This document shows positions 36,339-46,880 of a stretch of DNA of 64,000 bases, piece by piece (the stretch's first letter is position 1; each line of letters begins with the position of its first letter). The notes beneath the pieces are model-generated. The model was not told the DNA's origin, ran no database searches, and was given only the letters and a program-made list of their open reading frames with translations. The translations under genes and the position numbers were made by a program. Source of the stretch: Zhengitettix transpicula (lineage: Eukaryota > Arthropoda > Insecta > Orthoptera > Tetrigidae); NCBI GenBank assembly GCA_037074705.1, contig CM073593.1, positions 103,811,738-103,875,737 on the forward strand. The letters are read 5' to 3'.

Positions 36339-36439
36339 AATATTAATTAAGGAGGCCATTAATTGTTTTTATATAACTGGATTGTTAGCGGTACATTTCT
36401 TGAAAGCAACAATCACGGTGCTTTGTCGGCGAATAGTTG
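36036..36439. other. Unique sequence with (AT)n
   Basis: AT run at 36304-36335. Nothing else recognised. Confidence 0.5.
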
Positions 36440-36924
36440 TTGGAAACCGCGCGCTCGTACGGAAGTCAGTCCGGCGAACGTTTCGAGAGAGAGAGGGAGA
36501 GGGAGAGGGAGAGGGAGAGAGGGAGAGAGGGGGAGGGAGAGAGAGAGGGAGAGAGGGAGAGAGAGGGAGAGAGGGAGAGAGAACCTAAAAAGTACGATTA
36601 GCGTGATCCAGGAAGTTCAACTGCGAGATCTACTAAACTCTATAAAACACAAGTAAATAGTTCTTGACGGAGAGACTCATGATCGCAAAGTGGAAGCAAA
36701 AGGTTTGCAAAGTAACATTTCGCATAAAGGGCATCGAGGAGACACACGTCCGAGGGCTGACCGAGGGAGCGGCTCATCCCAAAACTCCAGGTGGAATAAC
36801 AACGAGAACTACGACCGTGTTTATTAAAAATTATGTGTAGAATCAGTGAATAACGGCCTTTTTAGTGAGTTTTGCCCTCAAGAATCCAAGAATCAGATCT
36901 GGTACCAGAAAGACATTCGTGAGT
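36440..36924 (+). promoter_or_regulatory. Possible promoter and non-coding first exon
   Basis: A GC-rich patch containing TCAGT (36466-36470), the arthropod initiator core, is followed by about 100 bp of pure GA/GAGGGA purine repeat (36484-36583). After it comes about 330 bp of non-repetitive sequence that ends at a strong 5' splice-donor match, GTGAGT (36919-36924). GAGA tracts are common at arthropod promoters. No TATA or DPE match was found at the expected distances, and no acceptor or downstream exon can be assigned, so this is an inference. Confidence 0.25.
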
Positions 36925-37160
36925 ACAAAAACAATTATTTAAAGTCTGTAAACGAGGATTAAAGGTAGAAGTCAGATTTCGTTATCTTGTTTAGTTTTAG
37001 TTTTCTTTATTGTGTTTAGAATTTCTATTCCGTTCATTTCAATTTTGATTTTTTAATTAGTTTATTAAATTTGTTTGTTCTTACTATCCAGCCCAGTAAA
37101 GTCCCTGAGAGAAAGAGTAATTAGATGTAAAATTTTAAAGTTGTATTTTCGTAGAAAGTC

Positions 37161-37199
<39 letters not shown>

Positions 37200-38540
37200 G
37201 GTTTGTAAATTTGAGGAAATTAAATGTGCGAAGTGAGGCTGATAATTAGTATCTTTGAAGAATAAAATTTGTTTTTTTCTAATAAATTAATTTTTTTTAT
37301 ATAAAGCCTTCCATTTTAATCATTACAATATATATAATTTTCATTGAAATTGAATTTTTTATAAAGCAGCCCTATTTTTATTATCAGTTTTACATGGTTT
37401 CTTTATTTGTTTTACCTATTGTACATGACGTCACTTTTTTTTCTTTAATAGAGGACTAAAGGAGGCCATAACCTACTCTTCTTTCTCATCTACACCTTCG
37501 ACTTCCTTTTCCCATTTCTGAATTACTCCTTCTCGCGTTTTTTTTTACGTCTGTCTCATCAACATTAGTACCAGGTGCCCGCCGTTATCGTAGAATACCG
37601 TTGCATCCCTCGTCTTTTTCTTCCCCCCCCCTCCCCCTTCCTCTCCGTCCCCCATGGTTCTATTTGCGTTGTTTCGTTTTCTCTGTCGCTGCGTGTTATT
37701 TAGCGCGTCTCTTGAGCCGAAGCATGAATTGCACACTCACTCACTCACTCACTCACTCACGTAAGGCTGGGGAGATGGCGGTTAACTCGCTAAGTGGATT
37801 GAACGAGGCGGCCACTTGTTTCCAACTAAACTGCGTGCGAATTGGCTTAATGGAGCTTGGCAGAAGCAGCGCTGCGCACAGATTGCCCATTCCAGGACTC
37901 AGTCATCGCTGGATAACGCGCGGCCGTCGTTCTGAATTATGCGAATTCTTCAAACACGCTGCATCACGACCCTTCTCACTCACTGGATCTTTTTTCAGAG
38001 ACCAGTGAGTCAACGTTTCGAGTGACTTCACCTCACATTCTCATTATATTTTCGGCCTCTGGACTCTTATCATTCAGGTTGGATCTATCAATTTTACTTA
38101 TATACTTAATCAGACACACAGATACTTCACCGTGGAGGCCCATCTCAACCTCAACACCCCAACCCGCAACACACAGAGTTTGTTTCTGGATCGTAAGTAA
38201 CATTTGTACAAATATTGTGTTAAATATTTTCCACGCGTTTAAAATTTATATCCGGGATATACCAGCGTAATATTGTATATAAAGTAAATTATTTAATTAT
38301 ATTAACACTAACAAAATTAACCAAAAAATTAAATTAAACCAATACTTCCTCATAGAAAATCAAAAAATTAGAAATTATTACTAATAATTAATTTTTAATT
38401 TTTTTTAAAAAAAAAACAGTTTAGCCAAGGCACTTGGACTGGAAGCTTCCCTATATCGATACTATTATAATAACTTTTAATCATTGTTTTACATAAAAAA
38501 ATATCAAATGTTTAATTGTAATAAAGATCCCGGTGAATCT
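36925..38540. other. Unique sequence with (AT)n and a GC-richer island
   Basis: AT run at about 37164-37194, a C-rich tract near 37624-37650 and a CACT run at about 37735-37760. The island at 37600-38000 has a 135-codon frame with no recognised domain; it crosses the CACT repeat. Confidence 0.45.
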
Positions 38541-38596
38541 GTTGTAGATAAAATTCTCTGGTCTCGATCCGGGCCAGTTTTTTTTTGTTGTTGTTG

Positions 38597-38652
38597 AACA
38601 ACAACAACAACGTTTCGACAGCAAGCTCCGCCATCGTCATCAGGTTAACGTG
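38597..38652 (-). ncRNA. Hammerhead ribozyme-like motif, best candidate
   Basis: On the minus strand: CTGATGA (38637-38643 in plus coordinates), one extra C, stem II GATGGC/GCTGTC (six pairs, two wobble) with a GGAGCTT loop, GAAAC (38612-38616), stem III AC/GT with a GTT loop, U at the cleavage position (38606). GUUG follows and can pair with UAAC upstream of the core as a short stem I. All invariant core bases are present; the only departure from the classic type I hammerhead is the extra base between CTGATGA and stem II. Upstream on the minus strand is a B-box-like GGATCGAGACC (about 38556-38566), a tRNA-like feature shared with the neighbour at 38916. Confidence 0.5.
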
Positions 38653-38915
38653 AAAAAAATATTTTTAACTTAATTAAAAAGAAATAATGCAGTTTTCTTG
38701 ACCAATTACAGACAATATTTATTTATTGATTGATTTGAGACAACGTTTCGGTACGTGTTTAACTATTTCATATAAACAATAAACAGACGTAAAAGTAGAA
38801 ACCTTTAATTAAAATACTCTGTTATTAAAGAATCATTTTCACATATTCCGAAAGCTTTCTGAAGTACTTACAAATAATAAGGAACGTAGGTTTTCCCGGT
38901 GTAGTTTCTGGATAA

Positions 38916-39056
38916 GTTCTCTCGGGATTCCAACCGGGGAGCGTAGTTTTGTAAACACAACGTTTCGATGGCTTGCACCGCCATCTTCTTCAGGTGCAAG
39001 CCATCGAAACGTTGTCTTTACAAAACTACGCTCCCCGGTTGGAATCCCGAGAGAAC
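38916..39056. repeat. Near-perfect palindrome carrying a hammerhead-like core
   Basis: Arms 38916-38978 and 38994-39056 are reverse complements at 62 of 63 positions around a 15-bp spacer. The left arm plus spacer encode, on the minus strand, CTGAAGA, one extra A, a perfect GATGGC/GCCATC stem and GAAACGTTGT, followed by G at the cleavage position. Each arm also has a CCCCGGTTGGAATCCCG block that resembles a tRNA T-arm/B box. Confidence 0.85.
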
Positions 39057-39439
39057 TTCATCCTACTTACAAATATATCGGAGAAGGTACAAAGGTATTT
39101 TTTATTATTATCAATATATTAAAAACAGTCCAATATAACTTAATTGACAATATGAAAATTTATGTTAGAGTGTAATACAGCGGATTCGGAAATTATTTTA
39201 ATGTATAAAAGGTCCAAGTGGTTGATGACAGCGCTAGCGGTGGCGCCTCCGGGTATACTTCTACCGAACTCTGCTCATGATTTCTCGGAAGCATGAAACG
39301 AACGGTTGTTTTCTTAAAATACTATTTATATAAAAACTTTGAATTGTCTAACTGTAAATAAAGATGTTCTAACTTAATTACTAAATCTCTGTTATTAAAG
39401 AATGATTCTGACATAATTTCGAATGCTTTCTGAAATTTT
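39057..39439. other. AT-rich unique sequence
   Basis: No gene or family recognised. Confidence 0.5.
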
Positions 39440-40372
39440 TAAAATAAACCGAAGCAGGGGTTGAAATATTCAAACACGTTAAAACAGCTGATATTTGAGT
39501 CTGAGAAATATTTTTAGTGGTCAAAGAAATTGATAGTGTTTCAACCCTTTACATCATGGGAACGGAGCACACTTAGGGGTTGGGGGGTTGGACGCGCGTT
39601 ACAGAATAACGCTAATACAATCGAGATTGGAGTCAAACCCAGTTTTTTTTATGGAAGTAGTTGAGTTTAATAATAACATTCATTCGGCCGTCTATGCCGT
39701 TAGATTTTTCAAACATGTTCAAACAGCGATGTATTCGTTGAATGAAACAATTTCAGGGTCAACGAGTTCAACCCCCTTCGTATTGCGGAGGTGAACACAT
39801 TTAGGGTTGTGCTACATAAAAATAAACACTGTCGGGGTGAGACACGTCTACCACCCCCAGGAACAGGGTTGGAAATATGCAAACATGCTAAAAGAGCCGA
39901 TATTTGGGTCTGATAAATATTTTTTAGGGGTCGAAGAGATTGATAGTGTTTCTGACTATAATTTCAACCACTTACATCATGGGAACGGAGCACCCTTAGG
40001 GGTTAGGGGGTTTACGCGCGTTACAGATTAACTTTAATACAATCGAGATTAGAGTCAAACCCAGTTTCCTTTTATGGAAGTAGTTGAGTTTAATAATGGC
40101 ATTCAATCGGCCGTCTATGCCCTCCCGATGGACGGGGAAGGAGGGGGGGGGGGGTGGAAATTTTCAAACATGTTCAAACAGCGTTGTATTCGTTGCATGA
40201 AAGTATTTCAGGGTCATCGAGTTCAACCCCCTTCGTAATGCGGAGGTGAACACATTTAGGGTTGTGCTACATAAAAATAACGGAAAAGCTACGTAGATTG
40301 GAGTCAAATTGGGGGGTTGTTATGGATAAACGACATCTCTGGACAACGCCGGGCACCCTGCTAGTTATGTTA
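39440..40372 (-). mobile_element. R3 repeat with an internal direct duplication
   Basis: Two blocks 421-423 bp apart share CATCATGGGAACGGAGCACC, ACGCGCGTTACAGA, CAATCGAGATT(G/A)GAGTC, TTCAAACATGTTCAAACAGCG and GCGGAGGTGAACACATTTAG. The element ends at ACAACGCCGGGCACCCTGCTAG, the reverse of the R3 start. Confidence 0.65.
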
Positions 40373-41743
40373 ATAATAAAGTATTCCCGATAAAAAAATG
40401 GCGGACAGACGTGTGGGAAATATTCACCTGTCTCCAAGCTTTCTGACGCGGGTGACGTAACAATAGAAAGTTACTTCACGACGCCGCAAAGTGGATCAAT
40501 GACTCGCTTACAAGCTCAGAGCGTTACCTAAATTTAAAAAACTCCACCGTTATAAACAAAACAAACTGGATAAATATATTCCGGATCTTATTACTGTCAT
40601 TAAAAATAATATCCAAATTTTGTGCAGGTTCCGAATTTTTTTTTTTCCATTTGAAATAGATTATTTACCCCCTTATTACTTCGCTCTGTTTGGACACATT
40701 TTTCTCCCCCCCCGGATGATTAGCGTCAGGGGAGGAGGATGAATATTTGAGTTGTCCTTGTGGTGCGCGGACAATCCGGGCGCGTTTTTTTTTTTTGCTT
40801 GTTTTTTTTTAAATATTGGCTGGGTATTTGCACGTCATATGGAGGCCAGCGTTAACACATTTGTCCAGTGTATCCATTCTGCGCTGCACTTAGTCAAACC
40901 TCAATATTTGCTGTTGTGCCCGTGTACACTCCGGGCGCAGTGCATACTCAACTCTCTATCAGCAAACACTGAGACCTACAATAGCCCCACGATTAGTCCC
41001 CATTGCAACACCCTCGGTCGGTTTCCCTCCCTGTCCTTTGTCCTGCTGCTCGTCTGTTAGTCACCCTTCTTCTCCCCCCCCCCTCTCACGGCCCTGATCA
41101 TCTTACAATGGTCTCTTACTACGCCAACACACACGACGACAAAAAAAAATACACGACATAATCTCGCTAACAAGGTTGATCCTTTCAACGTCTGAACGCT
41201 CTTAATGCGACGTCACAATGAAAGATGTCCAGTGGGAATTTTTTTAGACACATACACAGGGTTTCCCTCAAGTCTGGACACACAGAAAATATCATCAAAT
41301 TAGTTTCTTGCCCACCAACAATATGGCTTTGTCGAAAGGAAGAAAGACTCAACTGTTTAACCCAGTCAAGGTGAACTACAGAACGAATAACCTCATCCTT
41401 AACACACACACACAGACATTACTTTAATGTATATCAATTACTCAATGGCCACTCAACGAGGTTCAACAGAAATGAATTATACGTAATCATCGACAAACGA
41501 CTTAGGTTCATGGAACATGCCCACAATTGTATTTAGAGTTGTTGTTTTTTTTAAAAAAAAATAACATATCCGGTGTCGTGTTCATAGTAACCGTGCTGAT
41601 AGCGGCCGGGTACAATGCCGTTTACATTCCTCCAGGAAAACTTTAGTGTTTCGAGGATGAAGGCAGAGATCACACGCTCAAACATAATACAATTTGTACT
41701 AATTACATAATTAAAAAACCATTAAAAAGTTTTTTGAGTTCGC
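40373..41743. other. Unique sequence, no gene recognised
   Basis: GC-balanced to about 41100 and AT-rich later, with poly-T and poly-C tracts. A 102-codon frame at 40752-41060 has no recognised domain. Confidence 0.45.
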
Positions 41744-42380
41744 TACTAGATTGTGCCATGTGTCTCGTTCATTTGCACTTTTCCTTGTTATTTGACTAAT
41801 TATTTACCTAATTGTTCTCTTTCAAATGTCTATTTGACCTTGAAGATCTTCCTAGCGCCGTCGAATCAAATTAGTGCGACATTGCCACGTATCGTTGGCC
41901 GCGCAATTGTACGGTGTCTCATAAATTTGCACTTATCCGTGTTATTTGACTAATTATTTACCTAATTGTTCTTTTTCAAATGTCTATTTGACCTTGAAGC
42001 TCTTCCTAGCGCCGGCGAATAAAATTAGTGCGACGTTGCCACGTATCGTTGGCCACGCAACTGTGCGGTGTCTCGTTAATTTGCACTTATCCTTGTTATT
42101 TGACTAATTATTTACCTAATTGTTCTCTTTCAAATGTCTATTTGACCTTGAAGCTCTTCCTAGCGCCGTCTAATCTATTTCGTGCGACGTTGCCACGTAT
42201 CGTTGGCCGCGCAATTGTGCGGTGTCTCGTTCATTTGCACTTTTCCCTGTTATTTGACTAATTATTTATCTAATAGTTCTTTTCAACTGGGAGTCGATTT
42301 GACCTTGAAGCTCTTCCTAGCGCCGGCGAATCGAATTCGTGTGACGTTGTCTCGCATCGTTGGCCACGCAGCTGCGGTAA
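41744..42380 (+). repeat. 154-bp minisatellite, four units
   Basis: The CCTAGCGCCG anchor recurs at about 41851, 42005, 42159 and 42316. Units read TTCATTTGCACTT..., TTATTTGACTAATTATTTA, TCAAATGTCTATTTGACCTT, CGTTGCCACGTATCGTTGGC. Since 154 is not a multiple of three, repeated peptides in the frames here are a by-product. Confidence 0.92.
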
Positions 42381-42484
42381 GGATTTTTTTTGTTAATTAT
42401 TATTGACGATTTGGCAACGTTTGTATAACTCTCTGCTCTCATTCGCTAACAGCAACAACGGCCGCCATTTTAAAACCGTTACAG

Positions 42485-42655
42485 GTATCACGGGTTGTGG
42501 CCGGGGAAGGGGGAAATCCCAAGCAGGAAGTTAGGCCTTGGGGGCTAAAGTAGCTGGCCTACTTATCCTTATTTCCGTATACGCATCCCCCATTTCTATT
42601 GTAATATGCTATTAAAGGTCCAACGACGTTGCTGGCTCAAGTAGCCTAGACCAGA
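42485..42655 (+). mobile_element. Old, diverged R1-like fragment
   Basis: Keeps GTATACGCATCCCCC, ATGCTATTAAAGG and CAAGTAGCCTAGACC islands of the R1 tail region. The body is heavily diverged and no A-tail or TSD remains. Confidence 0.4.
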
Positions 42656-43951
42656 AGAAAAATCACACTACTGTCTATCCAACGTTTCAGCACTGTCTCT
42701 TTTCATGTTGGCATCATATAAATGTATAGTAAATCACACATCCGCCAGTAATAAGCATCGTCCGTTGACCTGACAGCAACTCACAGACAAAGATCTCTCT
42801 GGAGAGTCAGTGGTGACTGTTGTGAGCGACACACACACACACACAGAGAGAGAGACAGGGAAAAGTGAGGCACGCTCAAGCGCCACGCGAGATACGCTTG
42901 GTTTAATTTTTTTCCCACCCCCCACCCCAACACTCCGTTCTTTTCTCTCTTTTTTTTTAAAAGAGTATTTTTCCTGATGCGAAAATAACGCTCATCTTGT
43001 GTGTGAAACGAAATTACGCAGCAGGCTGTGAAACTCAACGCTAGGCTACACAATCCCAACGCGCCACATAAGCAAAAATTTGAATAACACGTGAACAACA
43101 GCCACCGAGATAAAGGGAGGCGGATAGGGAGTGAGAGCGAAAATTAAAAATAAAATAAAAAAAGGGTGAAAAAAAAGGAAGGGGAGAGGAAACACCTGTT
43201 GGGAGAGAGCTAATGAAAGATCAATACAGACGCGAGTGCCCGGTGTAAGAGAATTAATTTTCCAAACTCGAGAGAGTGAATGTAAATAGGTTATATGGAC
43301 GTTCAATGTGATTCTCCAGCAGTCACTGTTCTCCCTCTCTCTCTCTCTCTCTCCGCCGCTTCTCTCTCTCTCTGTTTCTCTCTTTGTAATTCTATTTTTG
43401 ACAATCGTAAATCAAATGAAATAAAAATCGCTTTCGCGTGTGCTGCCCCCCCCCCCCGCCCCCCTCCACACCACTCCGCTCCTCATGCATGAGTGATAAT
43501 AACTCGGTGGAGTTTTTCACACATGGCAACACTTTTTGTTTGCAGCAGCGGTGGCGCTGTTGTCTCTCCGGCTGGAATTCACACCCACCCCCACCTCCAC
43601 CTCCACCCCCGCCCCACAATGGAGCCCGCTCGTTCGCTCTGCAACATTCGCACCAAGACGCAGGGGGGCCTTCCCAAATCAATGTGCGCAACTCAGCCAG
43701 CCACGCCTCCTCCGTCGACGTCGCCGACAGACAGACAGACAGACACCTGCTAATCCCACTGCAAACAACGACGCGACGTTCTCCGCCCTCGCAGTTCCAC
43801 TCCAATCCACCACCGCCTCCTCCTCCTACGTCGTGGCGAGGCGGGGAAAACCACTCAGCTTTCCTTCAGTCGTTCAAAGCCTCCAACTCAATCGACTGTT
43901 TCTCGCAGTTGGTCATGCGGTCGTCAAGATGATTGCCCTTGGCTCTTTATT
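42656..43951. other. Unique sequence with (AC)n, (CT)n and C-rich tracts
   Basis: AC/AG tract at about 42831-42855, CT tracts at about 43336-43375, C-runs near 43446 and 43585-43620. The GC-rich island at 43430-43920 has several overlapping frames up to 164 codons on both strands, rich in Pro and His from low complexity; none is recognised. Confidence 0.45.
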
Positions 43952-44367
43952 CCGAGGCACCTCGGCCTGTTTTGAGAGTGTGAATGTTCCGGGGTCACAG
44001 ACCTTGGGCATACGGTAAGAGTTGTTCGCTGTTCCCATTTGAATAGTCGGCCAGCTGCCTCCTAAATGTTCAAAGCACGGAGAAGGGAATGCTGCGCCCC
44101 CACAGCAAACTCCTCTCCCGCTATCGGAAGGTCGTGGGCCAAGTACCAAATGCCCGACCTACCTGATGCACGTTTTTCTAGGGTTTTCACTGCATCATTT
44201 TAAGGCGAATGCCGGGTAGGATCCTTAAACTAGAGACCGGGGGCCCCTAGTTATCCCTTGGCACCTTCCTCTACCCTTCCGCATCCCCCCTTTCAAATCC
44301 CTTCCTATGCTATTAAAGGGGAGCTGCCACACGTGGATTACCCTCATGTAGCCTGTTGCCCTAAAAA
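43952..44367 (+). mobile_element. R1 retroposon, 5'-truncated
   Basis: Starts at CCGAGGCACCTCGGCCTG and ends 'GTAGCCTGTTGCCCT' plus an A-tail, which runs into the next copy. Confidence 0.85.
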
Positions 44368-44370
44368 AAG

Positions 44371-44785
44371 AGGGGATGCCTTTTTTTCTCTCTGGTTTTT
44401 TGAACTAAGGTTCCCACAAGCAGAGGCACGTCGGCTTGTTCTGAGAGGAATATGAACCGTGGTCGCAGATAACAGATGTCTGCTGCTCCCATTTGAACAG
44501 TCTGCTAGCTGCCTCCTAAACTGGTCAAGACACGAATAAGGGAATGCTGCGTCCCCACTACAAACCACTGTCCGGCAGTCGGAAGGCGTGGTACAACCCG
44601 ACCTACCTGAAGCAGGTTTTCTAGGGTTTTCCCTGCATCACTTTTATACGAATGCCGTGTAGGATCCTTAAACCATAGCCCGGAGGACCGTAGATAACCC
44701 TTGCCTATCTTCACAAATCCCTTCCTACGCTATTAAAGGGGAGCTGCGATCACGTGGATTATCCTCATGAAGCCTGTTACTCTAA
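44371..44785 (+). mobile_element. R1 retroposon, diverged, tandem to previous
   Basis: Starts GGGGATGCC, a little upstream of the previous copy's start point, and is more diverged (for example GATAACAGATGTCTGCTGC in place of the usual segment). The tail reads CCTGTTACTCT plus A-rich. Confidence 0.8.
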
Positions 44786-44865
44786 AAGAGAAAATCTGAC
44801 ATTTATAATCATATAAATAAATAAGTCCTTGAGTCAGAAAATTGTTATTTATCAACTAAATAAAT

Positions 44866-44902
44866 AACGACGTTTCGTCTTATGTTAGGACATCTTTAGG
44901 TT
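44866..44902 (-). ncRNA. Hammerhead-like motif, one core base changed
   Basis: The minus strand reads CCTAAAGATGTCC, loop, AAGACGAAACGTCGTTATT. CTGAAGA has become CTAAAGA; stem II GTC/GAC; stem III AC/GT with T at the cleavage position. Relative of the 0.8-3.4 kb array. Confidence 0.4.
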
Positions 44903-46298
44903 GAATGATTTGGTACCAAAAAAAAATTAGCCTTGTCTGTTGTAACCTAAACGTTTCATTTCGGTTACAAAAACCTTGCCTCTAATTTCTTTTAGTACCT
45001 CGTGGCTGTGGATAATGTCTGTTATTCTTCTTACGTCTCGTAGCCCAGTTTTTCTTCCATAGTTTTTCAAACAGTTTCTGTAGATCCTCTTTGTGTTTTA
45101 CCTTCCATATTACCGTTACAACTTGTTGAGGATTCTCAATTCTTCTTCATCATTGTATGAAGTGAATCTCTGTTTAGGGTTAAGAACGTCTTTTACGTTG
45201 CTGACATCTTACTGAAGTCTACAGGGGAATTTAAAGAGATTATCTCAGTAATTTCGTTGGAATCCAGTTACCGACCGGAGGCTTTGCCCCATGGAAGATT
45301 TTTCTGGTTCACATGTCAATGACGTTGCAAATCAAGTTTCTTTATTTGACTCGAGTCTTAACGTCCTCCTCCCAGCGCCACCACAAATCAGTGGATCAGA
45401 CAGACTCGGGTCGGGGTCCGGTCCGAACCCGCGACCTGCGGTTTCGGAGGCAACCACAAAACCACCACCGTGTGCTCAGGCTGTTGTGTGTTGTGGCGAG
45501 CGTAAATCGCACAGGTCGGGTAAACAACCTACTTTACTCACAATTAACCAGGAGGAACTGTCGTTGTGCGAGGCTAATGGTCAATCAGGCGGTTAAAAAC
45601 TAAGTCGATGAACCAGAATCCGTGGTCACGGACTCGTTTGGCGCCGTTGGAAAGAGAAAAATGAAGAATCAAAGAATATATGAACAAGGAAGATCTGCTG
45701 TGGCACTTGAAAAGTCAGATGAAATAGCAAAGGTACTATCAATCAGTATTGTAGATCTACTACGAGAAACAACAGTGAAGCGAAAAAAGTTATAATTATG
45801 AGAGTATAAAATAAAAAAATTGGAAGTAATTTTTTGTTTTATATTTACATAATACTATTATTAATTTTTTTATATAATTTTTTTAGGCTAAAACTCCAAA
45901 TTTATAAAGCCCCTTAACTGAGAAGCTCAGTTTACAAGAACTAGATTCAGATCAGCAAATATAAAACAGTTACACCGAAAATTTAATGACAAAGGTGGTT
46001 GTAGTTTTCACTTGATGCTTACTCAAGGTCCCATCGTCCGGTTCTGGAGGAAAATGTATAGAAGGAAAACTAATATTTAAGTCGAGAAAAAGGAAAGTTT
46101 ATTCAAAGACGAGGAAGAACCCGACGTCTTGAGGGAGTCAGCAACGTCTTTCAGAGTGTCAGAGTGCCCTGGACGCTGTCGCTCCGCAGCCCCTGAAGAC
46201 GAAACAAGAGAATTACAGTTATACTGATGTGACATCGACAGGATAAAATAAATAAATAAATCGGCCAACGTGTCGGAATGGATGAAATAGAAATGGAA
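44903..46298. other. Unique sequence with a tRNA-like patch
   Basis: On the minus strand at about 45420-45445 a GTCGCGGGTTCGGACC stretch resembles a B box, possibly a tRNA-derived SINE remnant, but no matching A box was identified. Two overlapping plus frames at 45291-45603 cross it and are not called. Confidence 0.35.
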
Positions 46299-46342
46299 AA
46301 CAACGTTTCGTTACTTTTCTTGAAACCTCATCAAGGTTCACG
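46299..46342 (-). ncRNA. Hammerhead-like motif, decayed
   Basis: The minus strand reads CCTTGATGAGGTT, loop, GTAACGAAACGTTGTT. The TTGATGA box lacks the leading C in register; stem II is weak (GTT/AAC). Stem III AC/GT and T at the cleavage position are fine. Confidence 0.35.
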
Positions 46343-46880
46343 AGTATAAAATAAGAAGTTTGGAGTCGATGAATTTTACAAATATGATAATAAAAAAAAA
46401 TTATGTTTCACTTGTGAACCTGAAAAATGTTTCATTTCATTATTAGCTTATTTCTGGCATGTTAGAAAGTTAATTCATTAAAAAATAATTGTAGGTTCGA
46501 AACGTCGTTGAAGTAAATTTTTTCCTTTACATAAATCTAAATGCTCCTATTACTTTCTTTGTCTCAGAAAGTGACTAAGAAGACTCGAAAGAAAAAGATA
46601 TTAAAATAATTATTTTCAAGAGTCGATAAACTTATATTCACAGGGAAAATAATTTATATACAGATACTCTTAAATCATGTGATAAGATCAAGTACCTCCT
46701 TTGTAATTGTTTCCAGTAAAATATTCTAAATTGTTTCTTAAAAGTAAAATTAATTTGCCCACCATCCTTCAGTCATTTGTTGTTGTTTATCTTAAAAAAA
46801 TGGTTTGTTTTAGTACCCGAAGCTGTACCGACCCACAGTTTGAACAAAAAACTACTTTATTGCCTGGACCACTTGATGCT

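Noticed and set aside
43438..43932. 164-codon open frame as a gene
   Set aside because: Pro/His/Ser-rich low complexity from C-rich tracts, with equally long frames in other registers and on the other strand.
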